A DNA stretch of 64,000 bases, from contig JAIEOQ010000004.1 in NCBI GenBank assembly GCA_019750335.1, positions 310,001-374,000 of the forward strand, read 5' to 3'. Position numbers and translations under genes: made by a program. Positions 55,628 to 64,000 of the stretch are shown here, one piece after another. Numbering within the stretch: position 1 is the stretch's first letter; the number at the start of each line of letters is the position of its first letter. The notes beneath the pieces were generated by a model. That model made no database searches, was not told the DNA's origin, and worked only from the letters and a program-made list of their open reading frames with translations. The DNA comes from Candidatus Obscuribacterales bacterium (lineage in GTDB: Bacteria > Cyanobacteriota > Vampirovibrionia > Obscuribacterales > Obscuribacteraceae).

Positions 55628-56590
55628 TTAAGCTAAGCTACGCTTGCCATTCAGGACTTCGATTAATTCGAGTAAAAGATCGTCCATACCTAAGACTAAA
55701 ACACGCAGTTCGGTAAGCATGGCGACACGATCCTGCAAAACGGCAATATTTACTTCTTGAACTTTATAAGTGCCAGCGATGCGAGCAGCGGTTACTTTAG
55801 GTGATTCACGATGACCGCCGTGCATCAAGCACATGTTTAGTTTGCTCCAGCGATCAAGCAAGCTCATGCGTCTTGTAATTTTGCCTTTAGCTGGCACAGT
55901 ATTTAAATAAGTCCAGACTGATTCAGCTATTTCAGGCGGATGATCGCCGCCGGCAACGATTATTTTGGCTAAAGTATTTGGCAGATGTCTTTCTAGGTTG
56001 CGGTCGCCTTGTTGTTGGCGTAAAGCCCAGGTGGCAAGACTAGTTTGAATTGTGCCTTCTGTTGTTTCGATAATCTCCGGTGTAATATCCGGGATGTTGC
56101 CAAGTTTAAGGCTGCCGCGCACAATACCGCTAACGCCGCCAGAAAGAAAGTTGGCATAAGTGTTTAAGCGTACAGCTCGATCTCGACGCTCGGCTTGATA
56201 AGCTAAAACTTGGTTAGTATCGGCCAGCTCACGATCGATACGATTGCAGGTGCTGCGTACGGTCAAAGAGATTGTCAATATCTCTTCAAGCAAAGTCTGG
56301 CGTAGATTCAAAAGGTTGAGTTGATTTTGTACTGCTAAATTCTTGTTCTCGCCGCGCAGACGAACATATTCTTCAAGACTAGAAAGGATGCCCATTTGTG
56401 AGGCTAAAGTGCGAGCGTCAGGCGAAAGCGTTTTTGTTATATGCAGCTGGCTTTCGTGGGCTGTAAGCGGATGGGTCGGTAAACCTGCCAGCTTAAGCTT
56501 CTCTTGTTCAAGCTCAAGGGGCGTAGCAACTGCGCTTCTTGAAGAGAAGACCAGGGCGGCAATAAAAATGATGTATTTTGTTGACTTCAC
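55628..56590 (-). CDS. Exported hypothetical protein, NF(M/L)xGG family member 3
   Basis: GTG start at 56590 gives signal VKSTKYIIFIAALVFSSRSAVA; core NRIDREL...ANFLSGGVSGIVRGSLKLG. ORF track extends to 56734. Confidence 0.7.
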   Translation of the reverse strand: MKSTKYIIFIAALVFSSRSAVATPLELEQEKLKLAGLPTHPLTAHESQLHITKTLSPDARTLASQMGILSSLEEYVRLRGENKNLAVQNQLNLLNLRQTLLEEILTISLTVRSTCNRIDRELADTNQVLAYQAERRDRAVRLNTYANFLSGGVSGIVRGSLKLGNIPDITPEIIETTEGTIQTSLATWALRQQQGDRNLERHLPNTLAKIIVAGGDHPPEIAESVWTYLNTVPAKGKITRRMSLLDRWSKLNMCLMHGGHRESPKVTAARIAGTYKVQEVNIAVLQDRVAMLTELRVLVLGMDDLLLELIEVLNGKRSLA

Positions 56591-56671
56591 AAGCCGGCTC
56601 GCAAACCTCCTGATGTTAGGACCTTGGCGGCACTGTGTCAAATTCGGCCGGTTAGCGATTAGAATTAGGTT

Positions 56672-59600
56672 ATGTCTAAATCCGCCTCGGCAAAAATGCT
56701 CTCCTTGGACTGGGCGCACCCCCTTGTGCGTCAATGGTTTTTAGCGCGTTTTGGCAGTCCGACCGAACCCCAGCTTGCCGGTTGGCCCCATATACTTGCC
56801 GGACAAACGACACTTATTTCAGCGCCTACCGGTTCGGGTAAAACTCTGACTGCTTTTCTTGCTTGTATCGATAAGCTTGTACGCAAGGCTGTCGCCGGTA
56901 AGCTTGAGGATAAAACAGAAGTTGTTTATGTTTCACCGCTCAAAGCTTTAAGCAACGATATTCAAATCAATCTGGATGACCCGCTTTCCGAAATTTTAGC
57001 TCTGGCTGAAAGTCAGGGTATAACTATGCAACGCATTCGTACTGCAGTGCGCACAGGCGACACTCTTGCTTCAGAACGCCAGGCGATGCTCAAGCGTCCG
57101 CCGCATATTTTAGTGACTACACCTGAATCCTTATATATATTATTGACGGCTGAAAAAAGTCGGGCAAACTTAAGCTCAACTCAAACAATCATTGTTGATG
57201 AAATTCATGCTGTTGCTGATGATAAACGGGGCGCTCATTTAAGTTTATCCCTTGAGCGACTGGAGCATCTGTGTAAAAAAACGCCAGTGCGAATCGGTCT
57301 TTCGGCAACGCAAAAACCAATTGAGCTTATTGCTCGATTCCTGGCGGGCAGTCGCCGCCCGCAGCCGGTGATTGTCGATGTCGGACATAAACGTCAGCTT
57401 GACGTTGCTATTGCCGTGCCGGGCATGCCACTAGGAGCAGTGGCATCCAACGAACAGTGGGGCGAAACTTACGATCGTTTGGCGGAGCTTATCCAAAGCC
57501 ATAAATCGACCCTTATTTTTGTCAATACACGCAAACTTGCCGAACGAGTAACCATGAACCTGGCTGAACGTTTAGGCGAAGAAGCGGTAGCTGCGCATCA
57601 TGGCAGTTTGTCGCGCAAGCTGCGTTTGAGTGCGGAGCGAAGATTGAAAAGCGGGCAGTTGAAGGCCCTTGTGGCTACGGCGTCTCTTGAGCTTGGGATT
57701 GATATCGGTGCTATCGATCTTGTTTGCCAACTAGGCTCACCGCGTTCGATTGCTGTTGCTTTGCAGCGTATCGGTCGAGCTGGTCACTGGCGCGGTGCTG
57801 TACCTAAAGGGCGAATCTTTCCGACAACACGTGACGAGCTTATGGAATGTGCTGCTTTAGTTAAAGCAATCGAGACACGTGAGCTAGACAAAATCATTAT
57901 TCCTGAATGTTCTTTGGATATTCTTGCCCAACAGATAACTGCCATGTGCAGCTCTACTGATTGGAGCGAAGATGATTTGTATGAAGCTGTAACTGCTGCT
58001 TCGCCTTATGCTAACTTGGACAAAAAGACTTTTTATGAAGTCTTAGAGATGCTTGCCGAAGGTATATCAGCTCGTCGTGGTCGTTACGGAGCTTATCTCT
58101 TATGGGACCGTGTGAATAAGGTTCTTAAAGGTAGGCGCGGTGCTCGTTTGGCAGCAATAACCAGCGGTGGTGCCATCCCTGAAACCGGGTTATATACAGT
58201 AGTTGCTGAACCGGACGGTTTGACTGTCGGCACTCTTGACGAAGATTTTGCCATTGAAAGTAACGGTGGCGACATTATTTTATTAGGCAATGCCTCCTGG
58301 CGAATTCGTCGAGTGGAATCGGCTGCCGGGCGTGTAATTGTTGAAGATGCTCATGGTGCACCGCCGACAGTGCCATTCTGGTTAGGGGAAGGTCCGTCGC
58401 GCACGCCTGAGCTTTCGCTTCAAGTAGCTAAATTGCGTCTTTTAATCAGTGAAGCAAAAGATCCGGACGCACTTATGCGGATTTTGCAAACTGAATACGG
58501 TCTTGATCAATCCGGTGCTGAACAAGCGATTGAATATATCCTTGAAGGAAAACGAGTACTTGGTGCCGTCCCGCAGCAGGATCTAATTATCGCCGAGCGC
58601 TTTTTTGATGAAGGCGGCGGTATGCAGCTTGTCATTCATTCGCCTTTCGGCGGACGGATAAATAAAGCTTGGGGATTAGCTTTGCGCAAATGTTTTTGCC
58701 GTTCTTTCAATTTTGAGTTGCAAGCTGCAGCTACCGATGATGGTTTGAATATTTCGCTTGCCGAACAACACAGCTTCCCTTTAAGCGACGTGTTTACTTT
58801 TCTCAGTCCGGAATCGCTTAAGCACATACTTGAACAGGCAGTTCTAGCCTCGCCGATTTTTACCAGTCGCTTTCGCTGGGATGCAACACGTGCTCTTGCC
58901 TTATTGCGTTTTCAAGGCGGCAAAAAGGTACCGCCTTATCTGCAACGCTTGAAAGCAGACGATCTTTTAGCGGCTGTTTTTCCTGATGCTGCAGCTTGTC
59001 AGGATAATTTGCCTGGTGATATCGAGCTGCCTAATCATCCGCTTATTAATGAAGTGATGAAAGACGTACTGACAGAAGCGCTTGATCTTGAAGGTCTGAG
59101 CGATGTGATTGCCGGTTTGCGTGATGGGCGAATCAAGACGCTTTCGGTTGATACACCGGTGCCTTCGGTTTTCTCTCACGAAATACTTAACGCTAATCCA
59201 TATGCTTATCTTGATGATGCGCCACTTGAAGAACGTCGTGCTCGAGCAGTTGAAATGCGGCGAGTCTTGCCTGATTCAATGAAAGAGGTTGGGCAGTTGG
59301 ATCCGGCGGCAGTCAAACAAGTGCAGGATGAAGCTTGGCCTGATGTGCGCGATCATGATGAACTGCATGACTTGTTGCAAACTTTAATTGTTTTGCCTGA
59401 GTCGGCTGTGGTTAAAAATGAATGGGTGAAATATTTCGATCAACTCAAAGCTGAGCGACGGGCGGCAAAAGTAATTGCTAATGACAAAATATTTTTTGTT
59501 GCTGCCGAAAAGAAAAAAGTTTTTGCTGCTATTTATCCTCAAGCGCAATATTTAAATGAATTGCCCGATTTGGATCTGCCTGAAAAAGACGATCCAGCTG

Positions 59601-60904
59601 AAAGATTGCTTTCTTTATTGCGCGGCTGGTTATCCGTAAGCGGTCCGATTACAGCAAGTGAGCTTGCTTCTTTATTTGCTCTTGATCAAGCTGAAATAGC
59701 TCAAGCTCTTCTGATGTTGGAGGCTACCGGTGCTGTTTTGCGCGGGCAATTCAGACTTGGGGTGAAAGAGCTTGAATGGTGTGATCGACGGCTTTTAGCT
59801 CGGATTCACCGTCTGACTGTAAGCGCCTTACGTCAAAGTATCGAACCGGCAACTTCAGCTCAATTTATGCGTTGGCTTACTCACTGGCAACATGTAGCTG
59901 CCGGTTCGCAAGTCGCCGGCGACGAGCGTGGCACTCTGGAGATTATTCGTCAGCTGCAAGGTTTTGAAGTGCCGGTAAGTGCTTGGGAGCATCAAATTCT
60001 TGCTCGACGGGTCAAAAATTATGAGCCGGAATTTTTGGATAAACTTTGTTTGACCGGTCAGGTTGGTTGGGGTCGTCTTTCACCGCATCCGGCAACACTT
60101 GATCAACCGGTTGCCGCCGGGCGCAAACGGCGTCGTGTGACACCGACCAGCAACGCTCCGATTGCTTTTTTTGTGCGTGCCGATTGTGATTGGATGAATC
60201 CACAACATCCGGCAAAATCAGATGACAACCAAGGTTTGAGTAATGCAGCTATTGCTGTCAAAGAGTATTTGCGTCAAAGAGGAGCGAGCTTCTTTGCCGA
60301 TATAGTGCGTGGCAGCGGACGTTTGATGTCCGAAATCGAAGGAGCTCTATGGGAGCTTGTGGCTGCTGGCTTGGTTACTGCCGACGGTTTCGATAATTTA
60401 CGTGCATTAATTGACCGCAAACGTCGTTTAGGCGACGGTTACGGTCGTTTTCAACGTCCGCGTCACAGCAGCGGGCGCTGGTCTTTGCTCCATATAAATG
60501 AAGTGGAACGCGGGGCCGAATTGGAAGCAATCTGCTGGATGTATTTGCGCCGTTATGGCGTTGTTTTTCGTGATCTGCTTGTGCGTGAAAGTGTATTCCC
60601 GCGCTGGCGCGAGCTTTTAATTACATTCCGCCGTCTTGAAGATCGTGGCGAAGTACGCGGTGGTAGATTTGTCACCGGCTTTAGCGGCGAACAGTTTGCT
60701 TTGCCTGAAGCGGTGGAGTCTTTGCGTGCTTCGCGCCACCGTCAACCTGAATCGGAAATACTTGTGCTTTCTGCAGCTGATCCTTTGAATTTAATCGGCA
60801 TAGTTTTACCGGGCGAAAAAATCTCATCAACTTCAACAAATACGGTTGTATTGCGTGACGGTATGGAAGTTAACCCTCAGGCTAAAAAAACAAAACCAGC
60901 TTAA
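56672..60904 (+). CDS. lhr: Lhr-type large DEAD/DEAH-box helicase
   Basis: SAPTGSGKTLTAFL, IIVDEIHAVADDKRGAHLSLSLERL, IGLSATQKPIE, LELGIDIGAIDLVCQLGSPRSIAVALQRIGRAGH; 1410 aa. Confidence 0.94.
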   Translation: MSKSASAKMLSLDWAHPLVRQWFLARFGSPTEPQLAGWPHILAGQTTLISAPTGSGKTLTAFLACIDKLVRKAVAGKLEDKTEVVYVSPLKALSNDIQINLDDPLSEILALAESQGITMQRIRTAVRTGDTLASERQAMLKRPPHILVTTPESLYILLTAEKSRANLSSTQTIIVDEIHAVADDKRGAHLSLSLERLEHLCKKTPVRIGLSATQKPIELIARFLAGSRRPQPVIVDVGHKRQLDVAIAVPGMPLGAVASNEQWGETYDRLAELIQSHKSTLIFVNTRKLAERVTMNLAERLGEEAVAAHHGSLSRKLRLSAERRLKSGQLKALVATASLELGIDIGAIDLVCQLGSPRSIAVALQRIGRAGHWRGAVPKGRIFPTTRDELMECAALVKAIETRELDKIIIPECSLDILAQQITAMCSSTDWSEDDLYEAVTAASPYANLDKKTFYEVLEMLAEGISARRGRYGAYLLWDRVNKVLKGRRGARLAAITSGGAIPETGLYTVVAEPDGLTVGTLDEDFAIESNGGDIILLGNASWRIRRVESAAGRVIVEDAHGAPPTVPFWLGEGPSRTPELSLQVAKLRLLISEAKDPDALMRILQTEYGLDQSGAEQAIEYILEGKRVLGAVPQQDLIIAERFFDEGGGMQLVIHSPFGGRINKAWGLALRKCFCRSFNFELQAAATDDGLNISLAEQHSFPLSDVFTFLSPESLKHILEQAVLASPIFTSRFRWDATRALALLRFQGGKKVPPYLQRLKADDLLAAVFPDAAACQDNLPGDIELPNHPLINEVMKDVLTEALDLEGLSDVIAGLRDGRIKTLSVDTPVPSVFSHEILNANPYAYLDDAPLEERRARAVEMRRVLPDSMKEVGQLDPAAVKQVQDEAWPDVRDHDELHDLLQTLIVLPESAVVKNEWVKYFDQLKAERRAAKVIANDKIFFVAAEKKKVFAAIYPQAQYLNELPDLDLPEKDDPAERLLSLLRGWLSVSGPITASELASLFALDQAEIAQALLMLEATGAVLRGQFRLGVKELEWCDRRLLARIHRLTVSALRQSIEPATSAQFMRWLTHWQHVAAGSQVAGDERGTLEIIRQLQGFEVPVSAWEHQILARRVKNYEPEFLDKLCLTGQVGWGRLSPHPATLDQPVAAGRKRRRVTPTSNAPIAFFVRADCDWMNPQHPAKSDDNQGLSNAAIAVKEYLRQRGASFFADIVRGSGRLMSEIEGALWELVAAGLVTADGFDNLRALIDRKRRLGDGYGRFQRPRHSSGRWSLLHINEVERGAELEAICWMYLRRYGVVFRDLLVRESVFPRWRELLITFRRLEDRGEVRGGRFVTGFSGEQFALPEAVESLRASRHRQPESEILVLSAADPLNLIGIVLPGEKISSTSTNTVVLRDGMEVNPQAKKTKPA

Positions 60905-60999
60905 TAGATCTCTTTAATCTTAGTTGCGTATTTTTACCGCTGACAAGCTGAGTCGTTTTAAACACAATGACATTTATATATGGCTAGGTGGGGTTTCTT

Positions 61000-61827
61000 A
61001 TGGCGGTAAGTTCCGATGCCCGGGCAGCTCAAGACTCAAAATTTGAGGCTGTGAGCGAAGCAGCAAATAAAGAATCAAGTCAAAAACTTTCAGCTCAAGG
61101 CTGGGATAAAAATGACCAGGGATTTTTTGCGCGTAAAAACCAAAATGACGAAGCCGATATAGATAATCTGCTTGCTCAAGCTGATCTGCCGGCTCAAAAA
61201 GCAGAGGAAAAATCAGAGGGAGAAGAGCCTAGTTTAGATGAACTGCAAAATATGGGTGGGCTTACTCGAGAACGCCAAATGCAGATTATTGAACACCAGC
61301 TTAAAATTGCTGATGAAGTATTTGCCGAGCAGTTGAAGCGAGCAAGTACTCCTGAAGTTAAAGCTGATATTTATAGAAAAATTGCTGAGAACCATTTTTT
61401 CATGGGCGATCAATACATGCGCATGGATAACAAGCAAGAAAGCCATTTAGAACACATGAAAGCAGCCAAAAGCAATTTCAATACAGCTCTGAAAGAGCTT
61501 GAAGGGCGTGATTCGGATAAGCTAGAACGGGCAAAGATGCTTGGTGATTTGGCTTTTGCTGAAAGATGTTTGGCTACAAAAATTGGTGACGAAGACATTA
61601 AAAATGCGGAGTTACATTATCAACAAGCCATTGATCTGCTTAAGGCACAAAAAACGCCAGCCGATGATCAAGTTGCTCAAAATCAAAATGAGCGACTCTT
61701 GATGTATCTCTATAATAGGCAAGGACAGCTTTACAACTTGATCCGTCAACCGGAAAAAGCAATTAAAGCTCAAGATGCAGCAATGAAGATCTTTGTTAAA
61801 CATCCGGAGTGGCAACAAGGGAACTAA
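61000..61827 (+). CDS. TPR-like helical hypothetical protein
   Basis: ATG at 61000 (track start is GTG 60988); ...AELHYQQAIDLLKAQ...LYNRQGQLYNLIRQPEKAIKAQDAAMKIF. Confidence 0.7.
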   Translation: MAVSSDARAAQDSKFEAVSEAANKESSQKLSAQGWDKNDQGFFARKNQNDEADIDNLLAQADLPAQKAEEKSEGEEPSLDELQNMGGLTRERQMQIIEHQLKIADEVFAEQLKRASTPEVKADIYRKIAENHFFMGDQYMRMDNKQESHLEHMKAAKSNFNTALKELEGRDSDKLERAKMLGDLAFAERCLATKIGDEDIKNAELHYQQAIDLLKAQKTPADDQVAQNQNERLLMYLYNRQGQLYNLIRQPEKAIKAQDAAMKIFVKHPEWQQGN

Positions 61828-61880
61828 TTCGATTCATACATTGTCCTAGCCCTCGATGAAATATCGAGAGTGCGCGGACT

Positions 61881-62834
61881 ATGTGGATCAAGTTCTTTGT
61901 TTCACTTGCTATTGTGTTGAGCGTTTGTCAAGCTCAAGCAGGAGCGGCTGTTCTTTATCAGAGTAACTATTCTGAGGGAGTTCAGGCAAGTTTGCCGGTT
62001 TCTTACTGGGCAAAAGATGACTTAAAAAAGCCAAAAGCAATTGTTCTTTTGGTTCATGGTTTAACTCAGCGACCTTACAGTTTGGATGAATTTGCTTCTA
62101 ATTTAGCTGAAAAAGAATATGCCGTGTTTGGTGTTACTCAGCGCGGTCATGGCGAATGGCGCAAACACAAGCATTCACCAGGTTACACTTGCGACTTTAA
62201 AGAATCAGCGTTAGATATCCAAAAACTTTTGTTTGTACTGCGTCAAGCTTACGGTACAGATTTACCTGTTTATTTGATTGGTGAAAGCGCCGGTGCTTCT
62301 GTTGCTTTGCGTGCAGCTGTTAGTGCACCAAATATGGTGACAGGTGTGGTTCTGTGCAGCGGTGGAACAAAGCGCCAACACTATAAAATAAGTTGGGTGC
62401 TGGGCGATTTCTTTCGTTGCCTGCTTAATCCCTGGCGTCAAATAAATATGGCTCGTTATCAGCGTGAATATGCTTGCGAAGATCCGGCAATTGTTGAAAT
62501 TACTTTGCAAGATCCGGAAGCGCGCCCGACTCTTTCCGGAATTGAAATACTTAAAGCGAATGCGGCCGTTACTAAAAATCGTCGCTTTGTGAAAAAACTA
62601 AATCCGAATATTTCTCTGCTTGTATTGCAAGGAGAAAAAGATCGAGTGGTTACTTATCGGTCAGCCCAAAAAGTATTTGAAAGTGCACCGTCAATTAACA
62701 AATATTTTGTCAGTCTGCCTGATTCCGGACATATGATTATTGGTCGCCCGCAGGTTCATCCACTTGTCGTCTCTTCTGTTGCCAATTGGCTTGAAAAAGG
62801 ACCACGGGCTGGCACTCTTGCCGATAAATTTTAA
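61881..62834 (+). CDS. Exported alpha/beta hydrolase (lysophospholipase-like)
   Basis: Signal peptide; AIVLLVHGLTQRPYSLDEFASNLAEKEYAVFGVTQRGHG; nucleophile elbow LIGESAGASVAL; C-terminal SLPDSGHMI. Confidence 0.9.
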   Translation: MWIKFFVSLAIVLSVCQAQAGAAVLYQSNYSEGVQASLPVSYWAKDDLKKPKAIVLLVHGLTQRPYSLDEFASNLAEKEYAVFGVTQRGHGEWRKHKHSPGYTCDFKESALDIQKLLFVLRQAYGTDLPVYLIGESAGASVALRAAVSAPNMVTGVVLCSGGTKRQHYKISWVLGDFFRCLLNPWRQINMARYQREYACEDPAIVEITLQDPEARPTLSGIEILKANAAVTKNRRFVKKLNPNISLLVLQGEKDRVVTYRSAQKVFESAPSINKYFVSLPDSGHMIIGRPQVHPLVVSSVANWLEKGPRAGTLADKF

Positions 62835-62924
62835 AAATTCGAAATCAGGGGCGTTTTTATTGAACTATCCGGGCACCTAATTCGTATATAGAGATATACG
62901 GGTATCAACGGCGAGGGACAATTT

Positions 62925-63455
62925 ATGTCTAAAAACGTTCAAAAGCTCCTGGTGGCGGCAAGTTTTACTATTGTGGCCATCTCTCCGAGCTTTGCTCAAG
63001 AGGGACCACCCGGTGGGGAAGGACCTGGAGGACAGGGTAATTTTGGACAAGGCGGACCAGGTGGACCTGGGGGCGGCGGTGGTGGTGGTCGTTGCGGCGG
63101 AGGCGGCGGTGGTCGCTTCGGAATGGGCGGCGGCGGACCCGGTAGTGGCGGTGGACCAGGCGGTGGTGGACCCGGTGGCGGCGGTATGCGCGGTCAGTTC
63201 CGCGAACGGATGATCCAGCGTTTCGATGCCAACGGCAATGGTCAGCTTGATCAAGGCGAAAAAGACCAAATGAAAGCTTTTATGGAACAAAGACGGGCTC
63301 AGCGTCAGCAAGGTGGCGGACCTGGCGGTGGAGGCGGCGGAATGGGTGGTCAGTTCCGTATGCGCGGTCAAGGCGGACCCGGTGGAATGCCTGGCGGCGG
63401 ACCGAATGGTGGACCTCCCGGTGGTGGAGAAGGTCCAGGACCGGACATTCAATAG
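62925..63455 (+). CDS. Secreted Gly-rich protein with one canonical EF-hand
   Basis: Signal peptide VAASFTIVAISPSFAQ; GG/GP tracts; MIQRFDANGNGQLDQGEKDQMKAFM. Confidence 0.75.
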   Translation: MSKNVQKLLVAASFTIVAISPSFAQEGPPGGEGPGGQGNFGQGGPGGPGGGGGGGRCGGGGGGRFGMGGGGPGSGGGPGGGGPGGGGMRGQFRERMIQRFDANGNGQLDQGEKDQMKAFMEQRRAQRQQGGGPGGGGGGMGGQFRMRGQGGPGGMPGGGPNGGPPGGGEGPGPDIQ

Positions 63456-63475
63456 TCCTTAGTTTAATCTACAGT

Positions 63476-63511
63476 CATAAAGACCATTTGCTGCGGTAGA
63501 TGGTCTTTATG
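63476..63511 (+). terminator. Stem-loop after Gly-rich gene, probable terminator
   Basis: CATAAAGACCAT ttgctgcggtag ATGGTCTTTATG, perfect 12-bp arms. Confidence 0.7.
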
Positions 63512-63568
63512 CTGTTTATTCTTTGCGATAAAATCCAGCTGTGATTAACGCTGGGGTGATTATTGGCT

Positions 63569-64000
63569 ATGTCGAGCAAAAAATATTTGTATAACTTGTT
63601 TATGGCGGCGTCTTTAGCTCTTGCCATACCGCTTGCTCAGGCTGCAAGCCCAAGACAGCAAGTGAATACAGCTTTGAACAATGCTAAATCCCACACCGAT
63701 ACTTTAGTAAAAAATGTTGCTTCTTTTTTGCAGATGACCGGACGTTGGGCGCCGGCGCCACAAGGAAAAGATATGCAGCTCTGTCAAGCTTTGCAGTCAT
63801 TCCAGCAACAGGTGAATCTGACAGCTAAAAACAATGGCTCTCAGTCTTTCAACACCATGCAATTTCAGTTACAACAATTACAAAGTCAGGCTCAAAATCT
63901 TGGTCAACTGATCAATCAGGTTGGTCCGAATCCAACAGTACTTTCCAGTTGGAATCAAGTGCAAGGTGACATGATGGCGATCAACCAAGCGTTTTATATG
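63569..64000 (+). CDS. Secreted hypothetical protein, C-terminus truncated by window edge
   Basis: ATG at 63569 opens MSSKKYLYNLFMAASLALAIPLAQAASPRQQVNTALNNAKSHTDTLVKNVASFLQMTGRWAPAPQGKDMQL..., open to base 64000; absent from the ORF track because no stop is in the window. Confidence 0.7.
   Translation, partial: MSSKKYLYNLFMAASLALAIPLAQAASPRQQVNTALNNAKSHTDTLVKNVASFLQMTGRWAPAPQGKDMQLCQALQSFQQQVNLTAKNNGSQSFNTMQFQLQQLQSQAQNLGQLINQVGPNPTVLSSWNQVQGDMMAINQAFYM

Noticed and set aside
62877-63452. 191-aa minus-strand ORF of Thr/Ala/Ser-rich sequence
   Set aside because: Exact antisense of the Gly-rich EF-hand gene; long frame is a by-product of GGN-rich codons.

Overview
This 64-kb window is a gene-dense bacterial chromosome segment. 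It carries many signal-peptide-bearing hypothetical proteins, TPR/vWA proteins and efflux systems. My low-to-moderate-confidence guess at origin is a Melainabacteria/Obscuribacterales-like non-photosynthetic cyanobacterial relative, based on overall gene style rather than any marker gene. Recognisable content, in order: truncated PspA/IM30; TPR and TPR-vWA proteins; Bcp-type peroxiredoxin; serpin; Band-7/SPFH protein; SDR; S4 RNA-binding protein; cyclase, flavin-reductase-like and Kef antiporter genes; OmpR/HK two-component pair; secreted vWA protein; double-ABM membrane protein; exported guanine-deaminase-like amidohydrolase with a Tat FAD oxidoreductase; a GH43-like/discoidin/FN3 protein; MFS; TetR plus HlyD/ABC/ABC/ABC/TolC export locus with a clear palindromic operator; TauE-like permease; CzcB/CzcA RND pump; HAD/HerA-like fusion; VIT-vWA protein; saccharopine-dehydrogenase-like protein; Lhr-type helicase; alpha/beta hydrolase. 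The strongest candidate for something undescribed is a cluster of four paralogous proteins (25.2-32.2 kb, minus strand). Each is built of about 8 units of ~37-45 aa with a core like [EK]LxxWxxFxNPDxxxxxARxL, and unit order is conserved between paralogs. A second candidate is a three-member exported family (two tandem at 23.3-25.1 kb, one at 55.6-56.6 kb) sharing an NF(M/L)xGG(I/V)xG core. No CRISPR array, rRNA, tRNA, transposase or phage gene was recognised.
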